Shown: positions 33,691 to 42,084, numbered from the stretch's first letter. The stretch: 64,000 nt of DNA from Kineosphaera sp032229625 (GCA_032229625.1 JAVTVZ010000051.1:20067-84066), one strand, 5' to 3'. Numbers and translations are program-made. Notes: generated by a model not told the origin, from the sequence alone.

Positions 33691-34899
33691 TCAGCTCGGG
33701 TCGCGGGCGCTGATCCAGGCGCGTGTGCCGCGGTACCGGCAGGATTCGGCGGCGACGCGCGCCGCGACGCGCAGCGCAGCGGCGGGCGCGGCCCCGCACG
33801 CCCGCTCCCACGCGTAGGCGCCGTGCAGCACGTCGCCCGCCCCGAGGGTGTCGACGACCTCCACGGCCGGCGGGTCGATGAGCGTCGCGGCCGGCGTGGC
33901 GTCGCCCGGTCCGCCGGGATGGGTGGGGCCCTCGTCGGCCGTCCGCAGCCGGATCGGCCCGGCTCCGTCCGTCACCGCCGCGACCTCCGGTCCCTTCGCG
34001 AGCAGGGCTCGCAGCAGCGCATCGCCGCCCAGCGCGCCGTCGAGCCGGAAGTCCGCGGAGCAGACGGCGTCCGAGCAGCGCCCGATCAGTCGCGGGAGGT
34101 GCGGCTTCCACCGGCCCGCGTCGAGCACCACCGGGAGGGCGAGTGGTCGCCCCGCTTCCTGCGCCGGCGCCGCGGGGCGGGCCCGCCGGTCACCGGGGCG
34201 CCCGTCGGTCGGATCGGACCGGTCGGAGGCGTCGCGCGGCGCGCCGCCGTCGCCGACACGCGAGGCGTGGAGGTCGAGGACGAGGTGCGCGAGGTCGGGA
34301 TGGTGACCGTCGAGTTCGATGACGGCCACGCCCGGGGCGGGCGGGTCGTGCCGTAGGTCGACGTCGCCAGTGGCAGAGGCGGATTCGCGGATCGTGGCGC
34401 TGCCGTGCGCCATACCGTCGGCGTGGTCGGCGTGGTCGGCGTGGTCGGCGTGGTCGGCGTGGTCGGAGTGGTCGGCGAGTGTGGCGGCGAGGCGTTCGCG
34501 CACGGCGGATCGGCCGGCGGGATCGAGTGGCGGGGTGCGCCCGGCGTCGGTCGAGATGATCTGACGCCGGCCGGTCGCGGCCTCGACGGCGACGGCGGAC
34601 ACCGCCGGCGCATAGCCGGGGGCTGCCGCGTCGACGAGCGTGACGTCGTGGGCGCGCAGGTCGGCGGCGATGAGGGCACCGATGGGGGAATCCCCGACGC
34701 GGGTCACCAGCACCGCGCGCCCGCCGAGCGCGGCATACGTCACCGCCGCGTTGAGCGCCGGCCCCCCGGCGGCGACCTCCTGCCACAGGGCCGTCGCCTT
34801 GGCGTCCGGCCCCGGCAGCCGCTCGACGCGCTGGACGAGATCCAGCGTCGCCAGCCCCACGAAGAGCCCGATCGGCCCCGCCGCAGTCCCCTGGGGCAT
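33691..34899 (-). CDS. PfkB/ribokinase-family carbohydrate kinase with repeat insertion
   Basis: A 402-residue sugar or nucleoside kinase. PfkB signature 1 is EVAAGGPALNAAVTYAALGG (41-60) and signature 2 is VVDTLGAGDVLHGAYAW, with catalytic D356. The fold is interrupted at about 142-190 by an insertion containing a 9-bp-repeat-encoded run of His-Ala-Asp triplets and at about 215-250 by a charged linker. Both lie in surface loops of the family. Family length is normally 300-330, so the excess is explained by these insertions. Start ATG 34899 has AAGGAG 5 nt upstream. Substrate is unknown. Confidence 0.85.
   Translation of the reverse strand: MPQGTAAGPIGLFVGLATLDLVQRVERLPGPDAKATALWQEVAAGGPALNAAVTYAALGGRAVLVTRVGDSPIGALIAADLRAHDVTLVDAAAPGYAPAVSAVAVEAATGRRQIISTDAGRTPPLDPAGRSAVRERLAATLADHSDHADHADHADHADHADGMAHGSATIRESASATGDVDLRHDPPAPGVAVIELDGHHPDLAHLVLDLHASRVGDGGAPRDASDRSDPTDGRPGDRRARPAAPAQEAGRPLALPVVLDAGRWKPHLPRLIGRCSDAVCSADFRLDGALGGDALLRALLAKGPEVAAVTDGAGPIRLRTADEGPTHPGGPGDATPAATLIDPPAVEVVDTLGAGDVLHGAYAWERACGAAPAAALRVAARVAAESCRYRGTRAWISARDPS
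34423..34476 (-). repeat. 9-bp in-frame repeat (His-Ala-Asp)
   Basis: Six copies of GTGGTCGGC (plus-strand reading), one with a final A. The pfkB-type gene reads them as Asp-His-Ala triplets. Confidence 0.93.
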
Positions 34900-35290
34900 C
34901 CGCACTCCTTGTCGCCGCTCGTGCGCCGCGCGTGGCGGCACCGGATCGCAGTCCGCCGTCACCCTCCCACGGCCGACCCATGGCGCGGGGTCGACGACGA
35001 CGGCCGGCAGGGGCCGGGCGGGGCACAGTGGGCGATCAGCGGGCGACCGGTGGGCGACCTACGAGTCCTGGGCCCGGCGGCAGGCGCGCTCGGATCCGGC
35101 GTCAGGCACGAGGCCGGGCATGGGACGACCCGCGGGCTGCCGGTGGACCGGCCCCCCGGGTGGACGAAACCGGGGCTACCCGCGGGCCGCGGTGACTGCC
35201 GTGAAGTGGCAGCACACCCGTCCGTTCGCCGACGCTGCCCCCGGCCGGCGCTCGCGAGGAGCTGCGGGGGAGGAGTCGGGGACGGCTGCG
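34900..35290. other. Untranslated stretch between 12-codon ORF and pfkB-type gene
   Basis: A 391-bp segment without a supported gene. If transcribed from the small-ORF promoter it would be a long leader of the pfkB-type gene. A short hairpin (CTGCC...GGCAG near 35202-35218) and two CCCGCGGG palindromes are visible, but no riboswitch is recognised. Confidence 0.45.
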
Positions 35291-35329
35291 CTAGCGCGCA
35301 GTCACCTCACGTGTCCGATCAGTCTTCAC
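35291..35329 (-). CDS. 12-codon small ORF (leader peptide candidate)
   Basis: A GTG-started ORF encoding 12 residues (VKTDRTREVTAR) and ending TAG. Upstream is an unusually long Shine-Dalgarno region: GAAAGGAGGTGGTCCAGCC (35332-35350, minus strand) pairs with the entire 3' tail of 16S rRNA (GGCUGGAUCACCUCCUUUC) with one G-U pair. A good promoter lies just upstream. The peptide is too short for similarity arguments. It may be a regulatory leader for the pfkB-type gene 390 bp downstream or an independent small RNA or peptide. Charge pattern: Lys/Arg/Asp/Glu/Thr only, plus one Val and Ala. Confidence 0.5.
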   Translation of the reverse strand: MKTDRTREVTAR

Positions 35330-35331
35330 TG

Positions 35332-35350
35332 GCTGGACCACCTCCTTTCC
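35332..35350 (-). promoter_or_regulatory. Extended Shine-Dalgarno complementary to 16S 3' end
   Basis: Nineteen nucleotides complementary to the 16S rRNA tail, three to four times longer than ordinary sites in this window. The core GGAGG ends 11 nt before the GTG. Confidence 0.7.
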
Positions 35351-35361
35351 CGTGTCCTTCG

Positions 35362-35390
35362 ACGGTAGGCGCGCGGCCGGCGGGCGACAA
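35362..35390 (-). promoter_or_regulatory. Promoter of the 12-codon ORF
   Basis: TTGTCG (35385-35390), a 17-bp spacer and TACCGT (35362-35367) on the minus strand, a good match to actinobacterial housekeeping promoters. Transcription would start about 7 nt downstream and give a 5' leader of about 26 nt. Confidence 0.6.
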
Positions 35391-35429
35391 CGGGCTTTTC
35401 GCGGTCCCGCCGCCGGCGCACCGCACGAC

Positions 35430-35465
35430 GTGCGGACACGCCGGTGATCGCCCGCGTGTCTGCAC
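35430..35465. repeat. 36-nt hairpin element, copy 2
   Basis: Twelve-nt arms 35430-35441 and 35454-35465 (11 of 12 paired) and loop CGGTGATCGCCC. Similarity to copy 1 continues about 20 bp beyond the right arm. Confidence 0.75.
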
Positions 35466-35502
35466 GCCGACGGGTTCGCCCACGGGGAAGTGGGTCGGCA
35501 TC

Positions 35503-35555
35503 GCGCGCCGCGTCTGCGCTCGCCGCGTCTGCACCCACCGCGTCTGCACGGACCA
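35503..35555 (+). repeat. 15-bp tandem repeat CGCGTCTGCACCCAC
   Basis: Three and a half units 40 bp after hairpin copy 2, in the spacer before the split-barrel oxidase gene. The remaining sequence to 35722 shows only short GGGAGTGTCGGGAGTG repeats (about 35645-35685). Confidence 0.8.
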
Positions 35556-35722
35556 CGCGTTCGGTGCACTGACCGCGCTCCCGGCGCAGACCTGTAGGTC
35601 GTAGGGCGCGCAGGCGTGCCTGGGGCGAGGTCTGTGGGTCGCCGGGGAGTGTCGGGAGTGTCGGGGAGTGCCGGGAGTGCCGGGCGGGCGACGCAGGGCA
35701 GGGGGAGGCCCACGACCCGGGC

Positions 35723-36223
35723 ATGATGAGCGGCATGGCGGGTGAACTCAGCGGGCGGGTGCGACGACCGCACGGCATCGACGTGGACGATCCGGCGCTC
35801 GCGGCGTTCTGGTCGGTGCGGCTGCTGTGCTCCCTGACGACGCTGCGCGCGGACGGCACCCCGCATGTCGTGCCCGTGGGCGCCACGCTCGACGTGCCGG
35901 GGCGGCTCGTGCGCGTGATCACCTCCGGCGACTCGGTCAAGGCCCGACAGGTCGCCCGTGCGGGCCGCGAGGGTGCGCCGATCGCGCTGTGCCAGTACGA
36001 GGGTCGCTACTGGTGCACGATCGAGGGCCGGGCGCGCGTCCTGACCGACGCGGACGCGGTGGGCGACGCCGAGCGCCGCTACGCCCAGCGCTACCGCACC
36101 CCGCGGCCCAACCCGTCGCGCGTCGTGCTCGCCGCCGACATCACCCGCGTGCTCGGCACCCTGCCGCCGCTGCCCGACGAGACCGATCCGGCAGCGGGCG
36201 AAGGGAACTCACCTGGCCGCTGA
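35723..36223 (+). CDS. Pyridoxamine-5'-phosphate-oxidase-like split-barrel protein
   Basis: A 166-residue flavin-binding split-barrel protein. LLCSLTTLRADGTPHVVPVG, the middle RLVRVITSGDSVKARQVARA and YEGRYWCTIEGRARVLTD are typical of the actinobacterial PNPOx-like/F420-dependent group. The cofactor (FMN, F420 or heme) cannot be decided. Several in-frame ATGs (35723, 35726, 35735) could start it; none has a good ribosome site. It is not linked to the neighbouring exporter by an overlap. Confidence 0.75.
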   Translation: MMSGMAGELSGRVRRPHGIDVDDPALAAFWSVRLLCSLTTLRADGTPHVVPVGATLDVPGRLVRVITSGDSVKARQVARAGREGAPIALCQYEGRYWCTIEGRARVLTDADAVGDAERRYAQRYRTPRPNPSRVVLAADITRVLGTLPPLPDETDPAAGEGNSPGR

Positions 36224-36428
36224 GCTTGTCGGTGGTGCCGCGTATCGTCGCGCCTGAACCACCGACGAGCCCGCCGGATCCACCGACGAGCCCGTCCGCT
36301 GCCCCCTCGGTGCGCCGCCAGGGCCGACGCGCGTGTCCTCGCGCGGCCGGTCCGGGCGTCCGCCGTGGGATGAGGTGCCGGCCGCGCGGTGGTTCCGGCG
36401 GACCGCGCGCGACGATCGGAGACCTGGC

Positions 36429-39400
36429 GTGCATCTCTTGACCCGGCTCAGCCTGGCGAATCGTGTCGTCGTCGCGCTCATGACGTTGCTGCTCATGGCC
36501 GTCGGCGTCTTTGCGGCGTCGTCGTTGAAGCAGGAGCTCTTCCCCTCGCTCGAGCTGCCCACGGCGGCGGTCGTGGCCGCGTATCCGGGGGCTGCGCCGG
36601 ACGTCGTCGAGCGCGAGGTGACCGGCCCGCTGGAGGACGCGCTGCGCCCGATCGCCGGCGTGACGACGGTGACGAGCACGACGACCCGCGGGGTCAGCCA
36701 GCTCACGGTGCAGTGGGACTACGGGCAGGACTCCGACAAGGTGCGCTCCGACATCGATGCGGCCGTGTCGGGGCTGCGGCAGCGGCTGCCCACCGGCGTC
36801 GAGCCGCAGGTGCTCGGCGGCAGCCTCGACGCGATCCCGATCGTCGCGCTGTCCGTCACCTCCGACGACGACGAGGCGACCCTGGCCCGCAAGCTCGAGG
36901 ACGTCGCCGTGCCGGAGCTGGCCGGCATCGACGGCGTGCGCAGCGTGTCGGTCTCCGGGGCGCGTCAGGACCAGATCGTCATCACGTTCCGCCCGGCCGA
37001 CGTCACCCGCTACGGGGTGACTACGACGATGCTGCCGCAGGTGCTGCAGGCCGCCGGGGCCACCGTGCCGGCCGGTGACGTGCAGGCCCGCGGCGGGCGC
37101 GTGGACGTGCAGGTCGGCGAGCCGCTGACGAGCATCAAGGACCTCAAGGAGGTGCGGCTGCAGGGTAGCGACGGCCCGGTGCGCCTGTCGCAGGTCGCCG
37201 ACGTCAGCGCCGAGCCCGAGGCCGCGACGACGATCTCGCGGACCAACGGGGAGCCCTCCCTCGGGCTGGCCGTCGTCAAGGACACCGACGGCAACACGGT
37301 CTCGGTCGCCCACGACGTGCAGGCCGCGCTGCCCGGGATCGCGCGGTCGCTGGGCGGTGACGCGCGCTTCAGCACGGTCTTCGACCAGGCGCCCTTCATC
37401 GAGAAGTCCATCGAGAATCTCGGCACCGAGGGCCTGCTCGGACTCGTCTTCGCGATCCTGGTGATCTTCGTCTTCCTGCTGTCGGTGCGCTCCACCGTCA
37501 TCGCGGCCATCTCGATCCCCGCGTCGCTGCTCATCGCGCTCATCGGGCTGTGGTGGGGCGACCAGACGCTCAACATCTTCACGCTCGGGGCGTTGACCGT
37601 GGCCATCGGCCGCGTCGTCGACGACTCGATCGTCGTCATCGAGAACATCAAGCGGCACGTCGGCCTCGGTGAGCGCGGCTCCGAGGCGATCGTGCGGGCC
37701 GTCCGCGAGGTCGCCGGGGCCGTCACCGCCTCGACGATCACGACGGTCGCGGTCTTCCTGCCGCTCGGGCTGGTGTCCGGGGAGGTCGGGGAGCTCTTCC
37801 GACCCTTCGCGCTGACGGTCTCGATCTCGCTGCTCGCCTCGCTGCTGGTGTCGCTGACGATCGTGCCGGTGCTCGCGTCGTGGTTCATGATGCCGCGGCG
37901 CGGCGGGGGTCGGTCGCCGGTGCAGCGGTGGCGCGAGCGTCGTGCACGCGCCCGGTCCGGCCGCGCGGAGGGCGGGACCCACGACGGTCGCGACGTCGCC
38001 CCGGAGGCGGCCCGCACCGACGACGCACACCCCTCGGGGGTGAGCATGGGGGAGAGCACGGGGGTGAGCACGGGGGAGACCACGGGCGCGGACCGGCGGC
38101 TCGAGCCCGCGGGCGGGACCGCCGCGACCGCCGGGGCCGCCGGGGCCGCCGGGGCCGCCGGGTCCGAGGCGCCGGTCCACGATCACGAGGCGATGACGTG
38201 GCTGCAGCGGCCGTATGTGCCGACGCTGCGGTGGGCGCTGGGGCACCGGGTCGTCACGCTGCTGGTGTCGGCGGCGCTCTTCGCCGGGTCGATGGCGCTC
38301 GTGCCGCAGCTGCGCACCGACTTCCTCGGCGACTCGGGCCAGGACACGCTCAGCGTGGCTCAGACGATGCCGCCGGGCACGACGCTGGAGGCGACCGACG
38401 CGGCCGCCCGACGGGTCGAGGACGTGCTGCGCGCCGACCCGGCGATCGCGTCGGTGCAGTCGACGGTCGGCGGCGGGCAGGAGCGGGCCGCGTTCGGCGG
38501 GGCCAGCGGCTCCTCGACCGCCTCGATGGTCGTCACGCTGCGCCAGGGCGAGTCCGCCTCGGCCGTCAGCGAGCGACTGCGCGGGGCGATCCGTGGGCTC
38601 CAGGACGTCGGTGACGTGCAGGTGCGCGCTGGTGGTGGCCCCGCGAGCTCGGACGCGTCGATCCGCGTGCAGGGCAGCGACCTGGACCAGTTGCGCGCCG
38701 GCAGCGAGCGGGTCGTCGCGATGATGCGCGACGTGCCCGGCCTGGCCGACGTGCGCAGCGACCTCGCGCAGACCTCACCGCTGCTGCAGGTCGACATCGA
38801 CCCCGCCAAGGCCGCGTCCGCCGGCATGACCCAGGCCGAGGTCGGGGCGGCCGTCACCGCGGCGCTGCGCGGCACCCCGGGCGGTCAGCTCGTCGCCGGC
38901 GACACGCGCTCGGACATCATCGTGCGCAGCCAGGAGCCCGCGACCACCGTCACCGCCCTCAACCGGCTGCGGCTGCCCGTCACGCAGAAGCAGACGATGG
39001 ACGCCCGCACGCAGGCCGCCGAGGGCGTCGCCGACGAGCAACGAGCCATGCAGGAGCGGCAGGCCGCCGACGCCCGACGTCAGGCCGCCGACCAGCTCGC
39101 GCAGCTGCGCGCCGCGCGCGTGCAGGCCGCCCGCTCGGCCGCCCAGACCCAGGCCCAGCTGCGCACCGTGCGCCAGGCCGTCCAGCAGATCGCCGACGGG
39201 CTCGCGCAGGCCCGGCCGACCGGGGCCGCGGGCGTGACCGGCGGCGCGGGCGCTCCCGGCGGCGCGGGCAGCACTGGCGCTAGGGGCAGCACGGGCAGCA
39301 CGGGCAGCACGGGCGCCGCCGGCGCCGCCGGCGTCACCGGGGCCGCGGGCCGGTCGGTGCGGGTCGCCGCCGTCGCCGCGGATCAGGCCGGCGTCTCTCG

Positions 39401-40907
39401 GGGTGGTGACCGTGTCGCCGCGCGCGTCGCCGCACCGGGTGATCCGACGCCGGGTGATCCCACACCGGGTGATCCGACACCGGGAGATCCGACACCGGGC
39501 GGGACGTCGCCGGGTCAGCCTGCGCCGTCGGCGACCTCGCCCTCTGACGCGACCGCACCGGCCGCCACGCCCGGGGCCTCGCCGTCGACGTCGGCCGGTG
39601 GCGCGTCGCCGAGCGCGACCAGCCCGACCGCGTCGGCGCCCGGCACCTCGGCGCCCTCGGCGACGGGGTCGGCCGCCCCCGCCCCGCGGGCCACGCCGAC
39701 GCCGACCGCCGCGCCGCGACCCACGGCCCGACCGACCGCACCGCCGACCGCCTCCCCGACGGCACGCCCCACCGCACGCCCCACGGCGCGCCCGTCCGGC
39801 CCGCCCACGGCGCTCCCGGTGCCGCAGTTGCCGGGCAACCTGCCCGACCCGCAGAGCATCGCGGCGGGGCTGCTGCGTCAGATCGACGCGTTCAGCGCGC
39901 AGGCCGCGCAGCAGGTCACAGCCATCGACAAGCAGATCGCGGCCCTGCAGGAGGCCCAGGCCAAGGCCGCGACGTCCGCCGAGCAGGCGCAGCGCCTGGC
40001 CGACGCCACCCGCGAGGCCCAGGAGGCGACCGGCACGGCGCTGCGACTCGACCAGGTCGCGACCGTGCGGCAGGTCGCGGCTCCCTCGACGATCACCCGC
40101 ACCGACGGCGTGCGCACCGTGACGGTCAGCGGCACGCCCACCGGCGGTGACCTCTCCGCGACCAACACGGCGCTGCGCGACGGCCTCGCCGCGACGAGCC
40201 TGCCGGCCGGTGTCACCGCCACTATCGGAGGCGTGTCGGCGGACCAGGAGGAGGCGTTCCGTCAGCTCGGGCTCGCCATGCTCATCGCGATCGCCATCGT
40301 CTTCCTCGTCATGGTCGCGACGTTCCGCTCCCTGGCCCAGCCGCTCATCCTGCTCGTGTCGATCCCCTTCGCGGCGACGGGCGCGATCGCGTTGCTGCTG
40401 CTCACCGACACGGCGCTCGGTCTGCCCGCGATGATCGGCCTGCTCATGCTCATCGGCATCGTCGTCACCAACGCGATCGTGCTCATCGACCTCGTCAACC
40501 AGTACAGAGCGGCCGGCGCCGGGGTCGAGGAGGCGATCATCGACGGCGCCCGGCTGCGGCTGCGGCCCATCGTCATGACCGCGATGGCGACGATCTGCGC
40601 GCTCGTGCCGATGGCTCTCGGGCTGACCGGCGGCGGGGTCTTCATCTCCCGGCCGCTGGCCGTCGTCGTCATCGGCGGGCTCATCACGTCGACGCTGCTC
40701 ACCCTGCTGCTCGTGCCGGTCCTCTACGACGTGCTGGAGAGCGCGCGCGAGCGGATCGCCCGGCGCCGCGGCGGCCCCGGGCCGACCCACGAGCGGGCCG
40801 CCGGCCCGGAGGGGCCTGACGGCACCGATGGCACTGACGGCACTGATGGCACCGACGGCCTGGGCGGGCCGCCCACCCAGGAGCTCGCGCCCACCTCACG
40901 CGCCTGA
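36429..40907 (+). CDS. RND-family exporter with large coiled-coil/collagen-like insertion
   Basis: A 1,492-residue HAE1/AcrB-type RND permease; relatives are about 1,030-1,080 residues. Twelve transmembrane helices are expected; TM4 carries the proton-relay pair D398-D399 (GRVVDDSIVVIEN), and the second half repeats the pattern (GIVVTNAIVLIDLVNQY). Extra length comes from a cytoplasmic linker (about 490-588) with 12-bp repeats and from about 350 residues inserted in the second extracytoplasmic domain (857-1204). The insert is coiled coil (857-928), collagen-like Gly-X-X (931-974), four PGDPT repeats (1003-1023), a Pro/Thr/Ser-rich stretch and a second coiled coil (1138-1203). No adaptor (MFP) gene is adjacent. 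The GTG at 36429 gives the usual short N-terminus (LLTRLSLANRVVV). Confidence 0.9.
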   Translation: MHLLTRLSLANRVVVALMTLLLMAVGVFAASSLKQELFPSLELPTAAVVAAYPGAAPDVVEREVTGPLEDALRPIAGVTTVTSTTTRGVSQLTVQWDYGQDSDKVRSDIDAAVSGLRQRLPTGVEPQVLGGSLDAIPIVALSVTSDDDEATLARKLEDVAVPELAGIDGVRSVSVSGARQDQIVITFRPADVTRYGVTTTMLPQVLQAAGATVPAGDVQARGGRVDVQVGEPLTSIKDLKEVRLQGSDGPVRLSQVADVSAEPEAATTISRTNGEPSLGLAVVKDTDGNTVSVAHDVQAALPGIARSLGGDARFSTVFDQAPFIEKSIENLGTEGLLGLVFAILVIFVFLLSVRSTVIAAISIPASLLIALIGLWWGDQTLNIFTLGALTVAIGRVVDDSIVVIENIKRHVGLGERGSEAIVRAVREVAGAVTASTITTVAVFLPLGLVSGEVGELFRPFALTVSISLLASLLVSLTIVPVLASWFMMPRRGGGRSPVQRWRERRARARSGRAEGGTHDGRDVAPEAARTDDAHPSGVSMGESTGVSTGETTGADRRLEPAGGTAATAGAAGAAGAAGSEAPVHDHEAMTWLQRPYVPTLRWALGHRVVTLLVSAALFAGSMALVPQLRTDFLGDSGQDTLSVAQTMPPGTTLEATDAAARRVEDVLRADPAIASVQSTVGGGQERAAFGGASGSSTASMVVTLRQGESASAVSERLRGAIRGLQDVGDVQVRAGGGPASSDASIRVQGSDLDQLRAGSERVVAMMRDVPGLADVRSDLAQTSPLLQVDIDPAKAASAGMTQAEVGAAVTAALRGTPGGQLVAGDTRSDIIVRSQEPATTVTALNRLRLPVTQKQTMDARTQAAEGVADEQRAMQERQAADARRQAADQLAQLRAARVQAARSAAQTQAQLRTVRQAVQQIADGLAQARPTGAAGVTGGAGAPGGAGSTGARGSTGSTGSTGAAGAAGVTGAAGRSVRVAAVAADQAGVSRGGDRVAARVAAPGDPTPGDPTPGDPTPGDPTPGGTSPGQPAPSATSPSDATAPAATPGASPSTSAGGASPSATSPTASAPGTSAPSATGSAAPAPRATPTPTAAPRPTARPTAPPTASPTARPTARPTARPSGPPTALPVPQLPGNLPDPQSIAAGLLRQIDAFSAQAAQQVTAIDKQIAALQEAQAKAATSAEQAQRLADATREAQEATGTALRLDQVATVRQVAAPSTITRTDGVRTVTVSGTPTGGDLSATNTALRDGLAATSLPAGVTATIGGVSADQEEAFRQLGLAMLIAIAIVFLVMVATFRSLAQPLILLVSIPFAATGAIALLLLTDTALGLPAMIGLLMLIGIVVTNAIVLIDLVNQYRAAGAGVEEAIIDGARLRLRPIVMTAMATICALVPMALGLTGGGVFISRPLAVVVIGGLITSTLLTLLLVPVLYDVLESARERIARRRGGPGPTHERAAGPEGPDGTDGTDGTDGTDGLGGPPTQELAPTSRA
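38040..38087 (+). repeat. 12-bp in-frame repeat in RND cytoplasmic linker
   Basis: Four units like GTGAGCACGGGG encode alternating GVSTG/GESTG. A second short array (GCCGGGGCC, about 38115-38162) follows. Confidence 0.88.
39435..39500 (+). repeat. 15-bp in-frame repeat (PGDPT) in RND insert
   Basis: Four near-identical units CCGGGTGATCCGACA encode PGDPT, next to a 9-bp run (AGCACGGGC, about 39280-39316) that encodes the Gly-Ser-Thr triplets of the collagen-like part. Confidence 0.93.
40820..40862 (+). repeat. 9-bp in-frame repeat (Gly-Thr-Asp) at RND C-terminus
   Basis: Four to five units of GGCACTGAT/GGCACCGAC encode collagen-like Gly-Thr-Asp triplets in the cytoplasmic tail. Confidence 0.9.
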
Positions 40908-40961
40908 CCCGGCGGTGCGGCCGATCGCCGGCCCCGCAGGGCGCTCGACGTCTGCGGCGCC

Positions 40962-41225
40962 GGCGGTCGCCAGGACAGCTGGTCGCCAGGACAGCTGGTC
41001 GCCAGGACAGGTGCTGNNNNNNNNNNNNNNNNNNNNNNNNNNNNNNNNNNNNNNNNNNNNNNNNNNNNNNNNNNNNNNNNNNNNNNNNNNNNNNNNNNNN
41101 NNNNNNNNNNNNNNNNGGCGGTCGCCAGGACAGCTGGTCGCCAGGACAGCTGGTCGCCAGGACAGGTGCTGTCAGGACAGGTGCTGCCAGGACAGGTGGT
41201 CGCCAGGACAGGTGGTCGCGTCGAC
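40962..41225 (+). repeat. 16-bp tandem array interrupted by an assembly gap
   Basis: Units of GCCAGGACAGCTGGTC. A 55-bp block of three units ending GACAGGTGCTG occurs identically before (40962-41016) and after (41117-41171) the gap, so a higher-order repeat is likely. It lies 54 bp after the RND stop; the remaining spacer (41226-41505) shows no gene. Confidence 0.93.
41017..41116. other. Assembly gap of exactly 100 N
   Basis: A placeholder gap between two identical 55-bp blocks of the 16-bp array. Confidence 0.99.
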
Positions 41226-41505
41226 GGGTGGCGGACGGCCGGTCGTGGCCGTGCCTGTCGGGTCCGTGACCGCTGTTCGCATATGTCGCCGCTCGGAGGC
41301 ATGCCCACATCGCGGACACCGTCCTGACACGTGACATGCGCAGATGGGAGGGAGTCTGCGCGGAGCCTGGACACGCCCGCGGGCGAGGGGAATACTGCCG
41401 ACTGCATCCGAGCCGCGCGACCGCCTCGACGGGTCCTCGCGCCCGCTCACCACGCATCGAGGCGACGACGTCCGGTCTTCGGCTCGAGCCGATCCGGAGG
41501 ATCCG

Positions 41506-41970
41506 ATGGCAGCGAACATCATCGTCACGGTGGAACGTGAATTCCCCTACCCCCGGCCGCGCGTCTTCCGCGCCTGGACGGCCCCCGACGAGATGGCCCG
41601 GTGGCGCGGCAGCCCCGGCTGGCACGTCGAGGAGGAGACGATCTCCTCCGAGCTGCAGCTCGGCGGCAAGCACCATCACGTCAAGGTGCGCGACAACGAC
41701 CCGAGCGTGCGGGTGACGACCGACGCGGTCTTCACGGAGTACTTCGACCCCGACGTCTTCGTCGCCAAGCAGAAGATCACCGGTGACCCCGGCATCGACC
41801 CGGATCGCGCGCTCGAGCTGCGCGTGGAATTCACGAAGATGGGCCGCAACGACACCCTCGTGCGCATCATCCAGGGCCCCTACTCGCCCCAGGTCGCGCA
41901 GTATCACGCCGAAGGCTGGGAGAGGGAGCTCGAGCGGCTCGTCGACTACCTCCAGGCCAACCCGAACTGA
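41506..41970 (+). CDS. SRPBCC-domain protein (AHSA1/START-like)
   Basis: A 154-residue ligand-binding fold protein. EREFPYPRPRVFRAWTAPDE and the WRGSPGWHVEEE segment are typical of the SRPBCC/AHSA1 family, and GWERELERLVDYL forms the usual long C-terminal helix. The ligand is unknown. A good GGAGG lies 5 nt before the ATG. It is a single gene, convergent with the polysaccharide deacetylase. Confidence 0.85.
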   Translation: MAANIIVTVEREFPYPRPRVFRAWTAPDEMARWRGSPGWHVEEETISSELQLGGKHHHVKVRDNDPSVRVTTDAVFTEYFDPDVFVAKQKITGDPGIDPDRALELRVEFTKMGRNDTLVRIIQGPYSPQVAQYHAEGWERELERLVDYLQANPN

Positions 41971-41983
41971 CCGGGCGCTCGCC

Positions 41984-42041
41984 GTTGCGGTCGCAGTCGA
42001 GGGTCGCGGTTGTCGTCGCGACGGTGAGCTGCGACCGCAAC
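41984..42041. terminator. Two-level hairpin between convergent genes
   Basis: A perfect 13-bp outer stem (GTTGCGGTCGCAG with its complement at 42029-42041) encloses a smaller GTCGCG/CGCGAC stem. It lies just after the SRPBCC stop. A short GGTCAGCGGCA triple repeat (42060-42092) follows, overlapping the deacetylase 3' end. Confidence 0.75.
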
Positions 42042-42084
42042 CGTGAGCGAGGCGCCGCGGGGTCAGCGGCAGGTCAGCGGCAGG

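Noticed and set aside
35331..35350. 3' end of a 16S rRNA gene
   Set aside because: Only about 19 nt match and the upstream sequence has no rRNA similarity; the match is explained as an anti-Shine-Dalgarno complement on the opposite strand.
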